Part shown: positions 48,796-57,824 of the stretch, piece after piece
How positions within the stretch are numbered: the stretch's first letter is position 1
Layout: the number at the start of each line of letters is the position of its first letter
NCBI GenBank assembly: GCA_038259365.1
Contig: JBBSOW010000004.1
Span: 1-64,000 of the forward strand
DNA length: 64,000 nt
Source: JBBSOW01 sp038259365
GTDB lineage: Bacteria > Actinomycetota > Actinomycetes > Propionibacteriales > Propionibacteriaceae
Reading direction: 5' to 3'
The notes under the pieces: generated by a model
Told to the model about the DNA's origin: nothing
Database searches by the model: none
Seen by the model: only the letters and a program-made list of their open reading frames with translations
Program-made: the position numbers and the translations under genes

Positions 48796-48986
48796 TTTGT
48801 AGCTTTGTCACCCACCGCGCAAGACCCTCGTAAGACCACTGCGGAACATCGGGACGCCGTTCTGGGTCGCCTCGCGGGGCCGGGCCGAACGCCGATCTGG
48901 ACGCCAACCAGTCCCCGTTGGACCATCGAAACGCACGCTCACAGGGATGGCGGGCCGTGTCTGCGCTTGGCGGTCCGCTCAGGGAC

Positions 48987-49010
48987 AGTTTGCGCCGGCC
49001 CGGGTAGGGT
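48987..49010 (+). promoter_or_regulatory. Predicted promoter of the 49018 leader ORF (GACA-type -35, 17 bp, TAGGGT)
   Basis: GGGACA, 17 bp and TAGGGT (49005-49010) form a promoter-like pair; the -10 box ends 7 nt before the ATG of an 11-codon ORF. Only the GACA half of the -35 box matches consensus, so this is moderate evidence. Confidence 0.45.
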
Positions 49011-49017
49011 GGCGCGC

Positions 49018-49053
49018 ATGATCGACCCCGCTCCCGACGCCCGCGGCCGCTGA
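49018..49053 (+). CDS. Leaderless 11-aa leader ORF translationally coupled to the next gene
   Basis: ATG at 49018 opens an 11-residue ORF (MIDPAPDARGR) whose TGA (49051-49053) shares its A with the ATG of the downstream gene (TGATG). A TAGGGT box ends exactly 7 nt before it. It resembles the genome's other leaderless starts, and would bring ribosomes to the downstream start, which has no good Shine-Dalgarno. Its peptide may have no function of its own. Confidence 0.5.
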   Translation: MIDPAPDARGR

Positions 49054-49907
49054 TGGCGGCACGCGGTTCCAAGGGGTGCGCGGGGTTGCTGCTCCTCGGT
49101 ATCCTGGCGCTCATCGGGGCCCTCGTGGGCGGGTATGCGTTGCTGCGGGCGAACGATCGGATCGAGCCGCGGATGCTCGAACGCCGCTGTGTCCTCACCG
49201 CCGACGATCACTCGGTGGCCCTGGACCTGGATCAGGCCCGTTACGCGAGCATCATCGTCGGGATCGCGCAAAAGCGGGGCCTCTCGGCCCGGGCCGGGTC
49301 CATCGCGATGGCCACCGCGTTCCAGGAGAGCCAGGTCCACAACATCGACTACGGCGACCGCGATTCGGTGGGACTGTTCCAGCAGCGACCCTCCCAGGGC
49401 TGGGGCACGGTCAAGCAGATCATGGACCCCTACTACTCCACGAACAAGTTCTACGACGCGCTCGTCAAGGTGCGCGGCTGGGAGCTTGGCGACATCAACG
49501 ACGTGGCCCAAAAGGTGCAGCGCAGCGGCTTTCCCGAGGCCTACCGCGATCACGAGGACGACGGTCGGACGGTCTCGAGCGTGCTCAGCGGCTATTCCCC
49601 CGCGGGTATGAAGTGCCTCTATCACGACCCCAAGCGTGCCGACGCCGACGGCCTCGAGACCAGCCTGCGCAAGACGCTGGGGGTGAGCAGCAGCCTCGGC
49701 CAGGAGGGAGCGGTCACGGTGCAGGTAGCCTCCAAGCGGCAGGCCTGGGCCGTGGCCCACCACGCCCAGGCGAACGCTCAGCGCTTCGGCGTGGTCTCGA
49801 TACGCGTAGGCGGTCGGAGCTGGAAGCCGAAGAAGAATAAGCTCACCGGGTGGCAAGACGCCGAGTCCATTGCGGGGAAGAGCGTCGTCATCCGCCTCAA
49901 CGGCTAG
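49053..49907 (+). CDS. Membrane-anchored lysozyme-fold (SLT-like) protein
   Basis: A 284-aa protein with an N-terminal membrane anchor (LLLLGILALIGALVGGYALL). The core around residues 75-130 reads AGSIAMATAFQESQVHNIDY, GDRDSVGLFQQRPSQGWGT and QIMDPYYSTNKFYDALVKV. The E-S and GLFQQR pattern resembles goose-type/soluble lytic transglycosylase folds, with the Glu of QES in the catalytic place. Relatives are often called hypothetical or heavy-metal transporter, which I think is wrong. A wall-cleaving role outside the membrane is inferred. Start is the ATG overlapping the leader-ORF stop; it is convergent with dapC. Confidence 0.7.
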   Translation: MAARGSKGCAGLLLLGILALIGALVGGYALLRANDRIEPRMLERRCVLTADDHSVALDLDQARYASIIVGIAQKRGLSARAGSIAMATAFQESQVHNIDYGDRDSVGLFQQRPSQGWGTVKQIMDPYYSTNKFYDALVKVRGWELGDINDVAQKVQRSGFPEAYRDHEDDGRTVSSVLSGYSPAGMKCLYHDPKRADADGLETSLRKTLGVSSSLGQEGAVTVQVASKRQAWAVAHHAQANAQRFGVVSIRVGGRSWKPKKNKLTGWQDAESIAGKSVVIRLNG

Positions 49908-49916
49908 CCTCGGGCC

Positions 49917-51014
49917 TCAACCGGTGGCCGCGTCCCCGGCCAGTCGAGTCGCGGCGGCGCGGACGCGTTCGTCGGTGCCGGTGAGCGCCACGCGGACGTG
50001 CTGCCGCCCCGTTTCGCCGTAGAAGTCCCCCGGGGCCACGAGGATTCCCAACTCGGACAGCTCGTCCACGGTGACGCGGCAGTCCCGGCCTCTGGTGCAC
50101 CACAGGTACAACCCGGCCTCGGAGTGATCGATCGTGAAGCCCGCCTCCCGCAGGGCCGCGCCGAGCACCTGGCGGCGACGGCGATAACGCTCGCGCTGCT
50201 CATCGACGTGACCGGCATCCTCCAGCGCCGCGATCATCGCGCGCTGGATGGGCCCGGGCACCATCATGCCCAGGTGCTTGCGCAACTCCAGCAGGGGTTG
50301 CACGAGCCGCGGGTCGCCGACGATCCAGCCGGCCCGGTAGCCGGCCATGTTGGAACGCTTGGACAGCGAGTGCAGCACCAGGATCGAATCCAGGCTGCCG
50401 TCGTTCACCTCGGTCTGCAGCACCGAGGCGGGTTCGACATCCCAGCCGAACTCGCCGTAGCACTCGTCGGAGGCGAGTACGGCGCCGCGTTCGCGGGCGA
50501 AGCGGACCCACGCCGCCAGTTCGTTCGCGGTCTGGGTCCAACCGGTGGGGTTGGCCGGCGAGTTGATCCACACCAGGGCGGGCCGCAGATCGCCCAGGTC
50601 CTCCGGCCGGTCGGCGAGGCGGACGCTCGAGCGCGTCATCGCCGCGCCGACGGCGTAGGTCGGGTAGGCCGTGACCGGGATCACGATGGTGTCGTCGGGC
50701 CCCAGGTCGAGCAGCGTCGGTAATCCTGCCACGACCTCTTTGGTGCCGATCACCGGCAGCACCTGCCGGTCCTCTACGGCCGACCAGCGCCGGGTCAGGT
50801 AGTGCTCGATGGCCTCGCACAGCTCCGCGGTGCCGGCGGTTTGCGGGTAACCGGGCGCGTCGACGGCGTCGGCGAGGGCTCGGCGCACGACCTCGGGCGT
50901 CGGATCGACCGGAGTGCCCACGGACAGGTCCACGATGCCGTCGACGTACTCGGCCGCCCGCCGTTTGGCCGCCGCGATCGTGTCCCAGGGGAAGTCCGGT
51001 AAGGCCCGGCTCAC
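49917..51014 (-). CDS. dapC: N-succinyldiaminopimelate aminotransferase
   Basis: A 365-aa PLP-dependent class I aminotransferase. Features: YPQTAGTAELCEAIEHYLTR, VIPVTAYPTYAVGAAM, WINSPANPTGWTQTANELAA, the Asp/Tyr in VLASDECYGEFGWDVEPAS and the PLP-lysine in LVLHSLSKRSNMAGYRAGWI, plus the C-terminal Arg in GQHVRVALTGTDERVRAAA-like RVALTGTDERV. It makes N-succinyl-diaminopimelate. It follows the ferredoxin gene with only the stop between them, the same order as Rv1178 and Rv1177 in mycobacteria from memory, so they are one operon. Confidence 0.92.
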   Translation of the reverse strand: MSRALPDFPWDTIAAAKRRAAEYVDGIVDLSVGTPVDPTPEVVRRALADAVDAPGYPQTAGTAELCEAIEHYLTRRWSAVEDRQVLPVIGTKEVVAGLPTLLDLGPDDTIVIPVTAYPTYAVGAAMTRSSVRLADRPEDLGDLRPALVWINSPANPTGWTQTANELAAWVRFARERGAVLASDECYGEFGWDVEPASVLQTEVNDGSLDSILVLHSLSKRSNMAGYRAGWIVGDPRLVQPLLELRKHLGMMVPGPIQRAMIAALEDAGHVDEQRERYRRRRQVLGAALREAGFTIDHSEAGLYLWCTRGRDCRVTVDELSELGILVAPGDFYGETGRQHVRVALTGTDERVRAAATRLAGDAATG

Positions 51015-51341
51015 TTACTCGCCTTGGGGCTGGGGAGGCAGTGCCTCGATCAGCGCGTGGTCCTTGTCGATGGGGCCGGTCTTGGCCGCCCCACCGGGCA
51101 TGCCGAGGCCGTCGAAGAACTGGACGTTGGCGTCGTAGTACTCCTTCCACTCCTCGGGCGTGTCGTCCTCGTAGAAGATGGCCTCCACCGGGCAGACCGG
51201 CTCGCAGGCGCCACAATCGACGCACTCCTCGGGGTGGATGTAGAGCATCCGGTTGCCCTCGTAGATGCAATCGACGGGGCACTCCTCGACGCAAGCCCGG
51301 TCCTTCAGGTCCACACAAGGCTGCGCGATGACATACGTCAC
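51015..51341 (-). CDS. fdxA: 7Fe ferredoxin
   Basis: A 108-aa ferredoxin with the 3Fe-4S/4Fe-4S pattern: the first Cys set in QPCVDLKDRACVEECPVDCI and the second in EECVDCGACEPVCPVEAIF. The tail WKEYYDANVQFFDGLGMPGG is that of actinobacterial 7Fe ferredoxins, which donate electrons to P450s, and possibly to the sulfite reductase here. The start is the GTG at 51339-51341, preceded by AAGGAG 8 nt upstream. It is immediately upstream of dapC. Confidence 0.95.
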   Translation of the reverse strand: MTYVIAQPCVDLKDRACVEECPVDCIYEGNRMLYIHPEECVDCGACEPVCPVEAIFYEDDTPEEWKEYYDANVQFFDGLGMPGGAAKTGPIDKDHALIEALPPQPQGE

Positions 51342-51420
51342 GGTCCTACTCCTTCGCTGCGTTCTTCCAGATCGTCGGAGGCGAGTCCAACGTGTTCTTG
51401 TCCAGTATGTCGCAGAGCGT

Positions 51421-53214
51421 TCAATTCGTGCACTTGATCTCGTCGCCCGCTGAGTAACGCCACGAGTAGTCCTGCTTCTTCACCCGCTTGCCGTCTTGGT
51501 AGAACAGTCGCGAGTAGTCCACGTCGAAACCCTTGATGGGCGCCTGATACTCGCACTTGGGGCCCGACTTGGTGATGGTCCGCCCGCTGGTGTAATTCGA
51601 CTTCACCGGATCACTCGAGGTGATCTTGTCGTACACCTTGGTGGACCAGATTTTGGCGGTGATCGAGCCTTTGCCGCCGGGTGAGGCGGCCTTGGTCGAC
51701 GCCGTGACGACCACACCGTAGGGGGTGTCGTTCTTGAAGCGCAGATCCAGCGAGCCGTAGTAGACCGTTGCCTCGCGCCCGGCCGGGTAGCGGTCGAAGT
51801 ACAGGGTGTGGGGGTGGTGCTCGACGTCTTCCAACCCGGCGAAGAACCCGGCGTTGTACAGGGTCGTGGCGGCCTGGGAGACCCCGCCGCCGGACTCCTT
51901 CTTCAGCACCCCGCCCTGGATGACGTAGCCGTCGACGTAACCGTTGGCCGAGGTCCGCTCACCGGCGATCTGGTTCAGCGAGAAGGTCTCACCCGGCTCG
52001 AGGAAGGTGTTGTTCACCCGCTTGGCGATCTGAGCGAGGTTGACGTTACGGTAGTTGGCGTAGGGGTAGGAGGTGGTGAACTTCCCGGTCACCTCGGTGA
52101 CCTTGGCCTTCTCGGCGTCGGCGGTGGAGTAGCTGGCGTTGGAACCCGACAGCTTGAGGTCGACGGTGCGGTCCTTGCCGGATTTGGTCAGCGCCGGCTC
52201 GACGGCCTTGGCGAGATCGTCGGCTTTGACCTCGGTGCCGTTGATCGCCTTCACGAGCTTGGGCTCACCGCCGCTGATCTTCCAGCGGGCGTTGCGGGGC
52301 TCGCTGATGTTCAGTTCCTCGATGTCGTTCTTGGCGGCCTTATAGAGGTCCTTGGAGTCGAGCTTGGGAATGAGCTCGCCGTCCTTGGCCTCGAAGCTCA
52401 ACGCCTTAGCGATGGCCGACTCGCTGACCTCGAACTTGCCGGCTCCCCCTCCGGTGTCGACCGTGATCGGGTCGCTGATGGCGGGCCTCGCCACGTTCTT
52501 GGCGGCCTCTTCGGCCTTGGCGGTGCTGATGTCGGCGTCGGTCACCGCGGCGGGCAACGTGATTTCGGCGGAGTCGGCGGGGTAGGCCCGCTTGATGGCT
52601 TTGATGGAGCCCTGCTGATCGAGGTCGATGCCGGTAACGGCCTCGGTGATCTTGACCTTGGGAGTCTTGGACTTGGTGTTGAAGCCGACTGCGGCGTTTT
52701 GGGCCTTGCGGTCGTGCTCCTCGGCCACGGCGGCGACGGCCTCGCTCAGCTTGGCCTCGTCGGTGCTCACCACGGGTTGATGGTCACGGCCCCCGGTCAG
52801 CACCCGCCAGATGTGCGCCGGGTTGGCGCTGCGTCCGGCCCCGGACTGCTCGACGGTGGCGGCGTAGTCGATGCCCAGACCGAACTCGGTCGGATCGATC
52901 GCGACCGCCGCCAACTTGCCGTCGAGCCCCTCGATTTTTGCGTCCATCTCGGCGTTTGCCTGCTCGGCCAGCTCGGTCTGGAGGGTCTGCTCGGCCTGGT
53001 CTGCGGTCATGCCGCCCACGGCGACGCCTGCCACCGACGCGTTGCGCGGCAGGTCGTCGCCCGCCATGGCGTAGCCCACCCCGTACGCGCCGCCCAGGAT
53101 CAGGACGGCCGCTCCGACGCCGATGCCGGTGAACAGCTTGCCTCGTGGCTTGGCCGGCGAGGTGCCTTCCGAGGCGGTTTCGGCGGGTTCGGGAGTCTGA
53201 TGAGAGGTAGTCAC
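51421..53214 (-). CDS. VanW family protein with peptidoglycan-binding-like repeats
   Basis: A 597-aa membrane-anchored protein. After a Pro/Ala-rich start comes one helix (LFTGIGVGAAVLILGGAYGV). The external part contains repeated domains of the YkuD-linked PG4 type (SVAGVAVGGMTADQAEQTLQ, DITVDTGGGAGKFEVSESAI), then the VanW domain from about residue 400: FTTSYPYANYRNVNLAQIAK, FSLNQIAGERTSANGYVDGY and GGGVSQAATTLYNAGFFAGL. The function of VanW domains is unclear; a wall-associated role is likely. The start GTG (53212-53214) lies 10 nt after a TAGGCT box; an ATT also lies at 7 nt. Downstream is ferredoxin. Confidence 0.87.
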   Translation of the reverse strand: MTTSHQTPEPAETASEGTSPAKPRGKLFTGIGVGAAVLILGGAYGVGYAMAGDDLPRNASVAGVAVGGMTADQAEQTLQTELAEQANAEMDAKIEGLDGKLAAVAIDPTEFGLGIDYAATVEQSGAGRSANPAHIWRVLTGGRDHQPVVSTDEAKLSEAVAAVAEEHDRKAQNAAVGFNTKSKTPKVKITEAVTGIDLDQQGSIKAIKRAYPADSAEITLPAAVTDADISTAKAEEAAKNVARPAISDPITVDTGGGAGKFEVSESAIAKALSFEAKDGELIPKLDSKDLYKAAKNDIEELNISEPRNARWKISGGEPKLVKAINGTEVKADDLAKAVEPALTKSGKDRTVDLKLSGSNASYSTADAEKAKVTEVTGKFTTSYPYANYRNVNLAQIAKRVNNTFLEPGETFSLNQIAGERTSANGYVDGYVIQGGVLKKESGGGVSQAATTLYNAGFFAGLEDVEHHPHTLYFDRYPAGREATVYYGSLDLRFKNDTPYGVVVTASTKAASPGGKGSITAKIWSTKVYDKITSSDPVKSNYTSGRTITKSGPKCEYQAPIKGFDVDYSRLFYQDGKRVKKQDYSWRYSAGDEIKCTN

Positions 53215-53292
53215 AATGGCAGACAGCCTAATCGCTGAGCCCTGGCGGGGCGAGCGGAGCGACTTATCGCCCGCCCGTGACGGCGGCACCGC

Positions 53293-54117
53293 TTAGTTCC
53301 AGCGCCGGAAGCCGCCCTCGGTGCTGATGATCTGTCCGATCACCCAACGCGCGTCTTCGCTGACCAGCCAGGAGATCAGGCGAGCGGGATCGTCGGGCTC
53401 GCCGAACCGGCCGCCGGGGAACGCCTTCAGCACCTTGGGTAAGGCTGCAGGGTCCTTGTCCGTCGTCTCCAGGTTGAGGTAACCCGTGTTCACCGGTCCG
53501 GGGTTGACGGTGTTCAGCCCGATCCCCAGCTCGATGAGCTCGTCGGCGACGGTGGCGGTCGCGCCGGCCAGTGCGGCCTTGGACGTGACGTAGGCGACCT
53601 CGCCGGGCATTGGGCCGAGTTGCTGGCCCGAGGTCAGCCAGACCACCCGGGGCTGCGGCTCACGATCGTCCACGTCGAGCGACTGCCGATGCTTCGCGAA
53701 GGCCTGGGTCAGCAGCAGCGTCGCCCTCGTGTTGACGTCGAAGTGGCCGTCGATCTGCTCCGGGCTGAGCGAGAGCAGCGGTCCGTCCCCGCCGCTGCGG
53801 GCCTGATTGCAGACGAGGATGTCCAGCCCGCCGAGCCGATCGACGGCCGCGCTCACCACCCGCTCCGCGGTCGGGGCATCGCTCAGATCGCCCGCGACCT
53901 CGACGACCTCACCCCCGCCGGGCACCGCGCGAAGCTCGGCCAGCACCTCGCTCAGGTCGTCGCCACCCCACGGTTGGTCGTCATCGTGGGGGCGGTGGTG
54001 GTGGACGCACACGCTCGCGCCCTCGATCAGTAGTCGCCGGGCGGTGGCGAAGCCGATGCCCTGGCGGCGGCTGGCGCCGGTGACGAGCCCTCTTCGGTCT
54101 ATCAGTTTCTGGCTCAT
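53293..54117 (-). CDS. Short-chain dehydrogenase/reductase
   Basis: A 274-aa NAD(P)-dependent SDR. The cofactor motif is RRGLVTGASRRQGIGFATAR (TGxxxGIG), followed by DILVCNQARSGG in the place of the NNAG motif, where Asn-Gln replaces Asn-Asn. The active site is VAYVTSKAALAGATATVADE, with Tyr-x3-Lys, and the Ser position lies in VVWLTSGQQLGPMPGE. The end SEDARWVIGQIISTEGGF is the usual cap region. The substrate cannot be told. Its ATG overlaps the flavin reductase stop (ATGA), so they are one operon; a longer frame is a shadow. Confidence 0.9.
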   Translation of the reverse strand: MSQKLIDRRGLVTGASRRQGIGFATARRLLIEGASVCVHHHRPHDDDQPWGGDDLSEVLAELRAVPGGGEVVEVAGDLSDAPTAERVVSAAVDRLGGLDILVCNQARSGGDGPLLSLSPEQIDGHFDVNTRATLLLTQAFAKHRQSLDVDDREPQPRVVWLTSGQQLGPMPGEVAYVTSKAALAGATATVADELIELGIGLNTVNPGPVNTGYLNLETTDKDPAALPKVLKAFPGGRFGEPDDPARLISWLVSEDARWVIGQIISTEGGFRRWN

Positions 54118-54629
54118 GGGCTGTGGAAACCGCCCCGGAAGTAGATCAGCGGCGAACTGTCGTCGTCTTCCCGGTAGGCGCCGACGACGCGCCCCAGCAC
54201 CATGGTGTGGTCGCCGGCGGGGATGGCGGCCTCGGTCTGGCACTCCAGCCAGGCCATCGCGCCGACGATCCAGGGTGCGCCGGTGATGAGCGAGGGGGTC
54301 ACCTCCACGCCGTCGAACTGGGTTTCGAGGTCGCGGCCGGACTTGGCGAAGCGCTTGGCCGCGGCGGACTGCTCGGCGTTGAGGATCGAGACCGCCCACC
54401 CCGTCGAGCCCATCAGCACGGGGTGGAAGCGGCCCTCCTTTCGGATGCTCACCATGACCAACGGGGGGTTGAGGCTGATGGCGGTGAAGGAGTTGGCCGT
54501 CATCGCGTGCGCCCTACCGCCGTGAATGGCGGTGACGACCGAGACCCCGGTGGCGAAGTTCGCCATGGCCGAGCGCAGCGCCCCGCCAGGATCCCCGTTG
54601 CCGATCAGGTCGTCGCGGAGCTCTTGCAT
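54114..54629 (-). CDS. Flavin reductase domain protein
   Basis: A 171-aa protein with the flavin reductase-like FMN-binding split barrel: ALRSAMANFATGVSVVTAIH, HAMTANSFTAISLNPPLVMV and FHPVLMGSTGWAVSILNAEQ, ending near CQTEAAIPAGDHTMVLGRVV. Family members supply reduced FMN/FAD to two-component monooxygenases. The downstream SDR overlaps it by 4 bases, so a shared pathway is likely but no partner oxygenase lies in the window. Confidence 0.9.
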   Translation of the reverse strand: MQELRDDLIGNGDPGGALRSAMANFATGVSVVTAIHGGRAHAMTANSFTAISLNPPLVMVSIRKEGRFHPVLMGSTGWAVSILNAEQSAAAKRFAKSGRDLETQFDGVEVTPSLITGAPWIVGAMAWLECQTEAAIPAGDHTMVLGRVVGAYREDDDSSPLIYFRGGFHSP

Positions 54630-54656
54630 GTGCCACCTTTTCCGTCGGTCTTGGGG

Positions 54657-55607
54657 CTAATCGGTGATCAGTTCGAGCCCCGCAAACAGATCGTCGCTTT
54701 GGCGCGCCGGCAGGGGAACGCCCGAGGCAAATCGATAGTACTCAGCCGCGTCGGGGCTGTCGGTCATCTTGGCGAACATGGAGAAGAAGGGGCCCTCCCA
54801 ATCGATCTGGGTGGCGTGGGCCTTGAGCGCCGCCAGTTTCTTGGCCCCCAGGCCGGCGCCGGAGATCCGCACCGCGATGTCGTCGTCCTCGGCGGCCATC
54901 GGCATCTCGCCCTCGGGGTCGAAATTGGCGAAGGTCTCGGTGTCGCCGGATTCGCGCAGCGCGCGGATCCCGGCCCGCATGACGTCGGCGCTCATCGTCG
55001 TCCACAGCACGCGCTGGACGGTCCAGGGTTCCCCCAGGTCTCGCCGATAGCTCGGCACGCCGGCCAGCGCGGCCGCGTAGGTGGCGATGCGGTGGGCCAT
55101 GACGTGATCGGGGTGGCCGTAGTTGCCGAACTCGTCGTAGGTGAGGATCACCTGCGGCTGGCGATCCCGGATGATCGGGACCAACTCGTTCGCCGCCACC
55201 AACAGATCGACCCGCCACAAGCAGTTGGGGTGCACCTCGTCGGCGGCCATGGCCATGCCGCGCTCGTCGTAGACCATGCCGGAATCGCGGAAGCGACCGT
55301 CGCCGCCCAGGCGCACGTGGTCGGTCACGCCGAGCGCCGCCATGGCCCGGTGTAGCTCACCGAGCCGGTGCGGGCCGAGGCTGTCGGTCTCGGCCGAGGA
55401 GAGATAGGCAAGCTCCGGCACGAGCACCTCGCCCTCTTCGCCGAGGGTGCACGTCACCAGCGTCACCTGGGCGCCCTCTTCGACGAGCTTGGCCATCGTC
55501 ATCGCGTTGGACGAGCTTTCGTCGTCGGGATGGGCATGGACGAACATCGCCCGCCTGGTAGGCAGGTCGGGCTCGCCCGGGATCTCAGCAGATAGCGTTG
55601 TGCTCAC
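54657..55607 (-). CDS. mshB: N-acetyl-1-D-myo-inositol-2-amino-2-deoxy-alpha-D-glucopyranoside deacetylase (mycothiol biosynthesis)
   Basis: A 316-aa zinc deacetylase of the PIG-L/LmbE family. The metal site is FVHAHPDDESSSNAMTMAKL (His, Asp, Asp) with the second His in DEFGNYGHPDHVMAHRIATY, and VTCTLGEEGEVLVPELAYL and RLGGDGRFRDSGM match MshB more than the Mca amidase. MshB removes the acetyl group from GlcNAc-inositol to form the mycothiol precursor, so the host makes mycothiol. The GTG start has TACTGT (minus strand) 6 nt upstream (leaderless). Confidence 0.92.
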   Translation of the reverse strand: MSTTLSAEIPGEPDLPTRRAMFVHAHPDDESSSNAMTMAKLVEEGAQVTLVTCTLGEEGEVLVPELAYLSSAETDSLGPHRLGELHRAMAALGVTDHVRLGGDGRFRDSGMVYDERGMAMAADEVHPNCLWRVDLLVAANELVPIIRDRQPQVILTYDEFGNYGHPDHVMAHRIATYAAALAGVPSYRRDLGEPWTVQRVLWTTMSADVMRAGIRALRESGDTETFANFDPEGEMPMAAEDDDIAVRISGAGLGAKKLAALKAHATQIDWEGPFFSMFAKMTDSPDAAEYYRFASGVPLPARQSDDLFAGLELITD

Positions 55608-55658
55608 CCGTAAACAGTAGTGCCAATAGCCAACCCTCGGCCCGCTCGTGGGAGGGCC

Positions 55659-56765
55659 TCAGCCGTTGGTCTGAGCCACCACGTGGCGGACCTCGGCGAA
55701 GTGACAGGCCGAGCTGTGCTCACCAGCACCGTCGTCGCGCAACTCCAGGGGCGGCTCGGTGGTGCTGCAGATCTCCTGGGCCTTCCAACAGCGGGTGTGG
55801 AAGCGGCACCCGGACGGCGGGTTCGCCGGGCTGGGCACGTCGCCGGTGAGGACGATCTGGTCCCTCTTGTCGCGCAGGGTCGGATCGGGCACCGGGACCG
55901 CCGATAGCAAAGCTTGGGTGTAGGGATGGGTCGGCCGTTCGTAGATCTGGGTCTCGTCGCCGATTTCCACCAGCTTGCCCAGGTACATCACCCCCACGCG
56001 GTGCGAGATGTGGCGCACGACGGAGAGATCGTGGGCGATGAAGACGTAGGCCAGGCCCAGTTCTCGCTGCAGCTTCTCCAGCAGGTTGACCACCTGCGCC
56101 TGGACGGACACGTCCAGCGCCGAGACGGGCTCGTCGCAGACGATCACCTTGGGGTTCAGCGCCAGGCCGCGGGCGATGCCGATGCGCTGGCGCTGACCGC
56201 CGGAGAACTGGTGGGGGTAGCGGTTGATGTGCTCCGGGCTCAGCCCGACCAGCTCCAGCAACTCCTGGACCCTGCCCAGCCGCTTGTTCTTCGGCAGCAG
56301 ATCCGAGTGGATCTCGTACGGCTCGCCGATGATCTTGCCGACCGTCATCCGCGGGTTGAGCGAGGTGTAGGGGTCCTGGAAGACGATCTGGATATCGCGT
56401 CGCATCCGGCGCAGGTCGCTGGTACCGACGCCGGACATCTTCTTCCCGTCGAAGGTGAGCTCGCCGGCGGTGGGCTCCTCAAGCTGAACCAGGAGACGCC
56501 CGAGCGTCGACTTGCCACAGCCCGATTCGCCCACGATACCGAGCGTTTCGCCGGGATACAGATCGAACGACACCCCGTCCACGGCCCGCACCGCGCCGGT
56601 CTGCCGGCGGAGCACCCCCGAACGGATCGGGTAGTGCTTGACCAGGTCGTGCGCAGTGAGGATGGGTTCCTTGCCCGACTGCGCCGGGTCTTCGGCGTGG
56701 GAGTCCGTCGAGGCGGACCGTTCCCCCGATCGAGCCGGCTCGAACTCAGTGTATTCAGTGCTCAT
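55659..56765 (-). CDS. Oligopeptide/dipeptide ABC transporter ATPase, OppF/DppF-type
   Basis: A 368-aa ATPase. Walker A is LGIVGESGCGKSTLGRLLVQ, the Q-loop DIQIVFQDPYTSLNPRMTVG, signature HQFSGGQRQRIGIARGLALN, Walker B KVIVCDEPVSALDVSVQ and switch FIAHDLSVVRHISHR. The C-terminal oligopeptide-transporter domain has the Cys-rich iron-sulfur-like segment GCRFHTRCWKAQEICSTTEP. It pairs with the OppD-like ATPase, whose 3' end it overlaps by 11 bp, at the end of a five-gene importer operon. Confidence 0.93.
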   Translation of the reverse strand: MSTEYTEFEPARSGERSASTDSHAEDPAQSGKEPILTAHDLVKHYPIRSGVLRRQTGAVRAVDGVSFDLYPGETLGIVGESGCGKSTLGRLLVQLEEPTAGELTFDGKKMSGVGTSDLRRMRRDIQIVFQDPYTSLNPRMTVGKIIGEPYEIHSDLLPKNKRLGRVQELLELVGLSPEHINRYPHQFSGGQRQRIGIARGLALNPKVIVCDEPVSALDVSVQAQVVNLLEKLQRELGLAYVFIAHDLSVVRHISHRVGVMYLGKLVEIGDETQIYERPTHPYTQALLSAVPVPDPTLRDKRDQIVLTGDVPSPANPPSGCRFHTRCWKAQEICSTTEPPLELRDDGAGEHSSACHFAEVRHVVAQTNG

Positions 56766-57816
56766 TGCTCAACACCTCCTCGGCGAAGTGGCAGGCGGAG
56801 ACGCGATCCCGGCCGATCTCGTACAGCGGTGGCGGCGGATCCTGCCGGCAGACGTCCCGGGCGTAGGCGCAGCGAGGGTTGAACGCGCAGCCCGGGGGGA
56901 TCTTGGTCAGGTTGGGCGGCAGGCCGCCGATAGCGGTGAGCTCCTGCCCCTTCTGATCCAGGCGCGGGATGGAACCGAGCAGACCCTCGGTGTAGGGGTG
57001 CCCGGGGTTGGCGTAGATATCGAGCACCTCGGCCCGCTCGACGATTCGCCCCGCGTACATGACCGCGATGCGATCGGCCACGTCGGCGACGACGCCCAGG
57101 TCGTGGGTGATGAGGATGAGGCCCATCTTGAGTTCGTCCTGCAACTCCTTGAGCAGCTCCATGATCTGCGCCTGCACCGTGACGTCCAGGGCGGTGGTCG
57201 GCTCGTCGGCGATGAGGACGGGCGGGTCCAGGGCGATCGCCATCGCGATCATGATGCGCTGGCGCATGCCGCCGGAGAACTGATGCGGGTAGGCCTTCAC
57301 CCGATCCGCGGCCGCCGGGATGCTCACGCGCTCCATGAGCCGGATGGCCTCGGACTCCGCGTCGGACTTGTTCATGCCGCGGTGGATGCGAAACATCTCC
57401 GCGATCTGCCAGCCGACCGGGAACACCGGGTTCAGCGAGCTCAGCGCGTCCTGGAAGATGATGGAGATCTCGGCGCCGCGGACGTCCCGGCGCTCCTTCT
57501 CCGACACCTTGAGCAGATCGGTGCCGCAGTAGCGCACCTCACCGCCGGTGACGAAGCCCGGCGGGGTGTCGAGGATGCCCATGATGGCCTGGGCGGTGAC
57601 GGACTTGCCCGAGCCGGATTCGCCGAGGATGGCCAGCGTCTCGCCCTGATCGAGGGTGAAACTGGCCCCGTTGATGGCCTTGGCCACCCCCTCTCGGGTG
57701 CGGAACTCGACCTCGAGGTCGACGACGTCGAGCAACCGGCCGCCCTGCGGCTTCCAGCGGCTTTCGCCCCGCGTCGATCCGCGGTTGCTGACGTCGAGCG
57801 TCTCTTTGCGTGACAT
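56755..57816 (-). CDS. Oligopeptide/dipeptide ABC transporter ATPase, OppD/DppD-type
   Basis: A 353-aa ATPase. Walker A is LAILGESGSGKSVTAQAIMG, Q-loop ISIIFQDALSSLNPVFPVGW, signature HQFSGGMRQRIMIAMAIALD, Walker B PVLIADEPTTALDVTVQ and switch LITHDLGVVADVADRI. The C-terminal Cys-rich oligopeptide motif is GCAFNPRCAYARDVCRQDPP. I chose the ATG at 57814-57816; the longer frame upstream shadows the permease gene. It energises uptake by the permeases encoded immediately upstream. Confidence 0.94.
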   Translation of the reverse strand: MSRKETLDVSNRGSTRGESRWKPQGGRLLDVVDLEVEFRTREGVAKAINGASFTLDQGETLAILGESGSGKSVTAQAIMGILDTPPGFVTGGEVRYCGTDLLKVSEKERRDVRGAEISIIFQDALSSLNPVFPVGWQIAEMFRIHRGMNKSDAESEAIRLMERVSIPAAADRVKAYPHQFSGGMRQRIMIAMAIALDPPVLIADEPTTALDVTVQAQIMELLKELQDELKMGLILITHDLGVVADVADRIAVMYAGRIVERAEVLDIYANPGHPYTEGLLGSIPRLDQKGQELTAIGGLPPNLTKIPPGCAFNPRCAYARDVCRQDPPPPLYEIGRDRVSACHFAEEVLSNEH

Positions 57817-57824
57817 GTCGCTCC

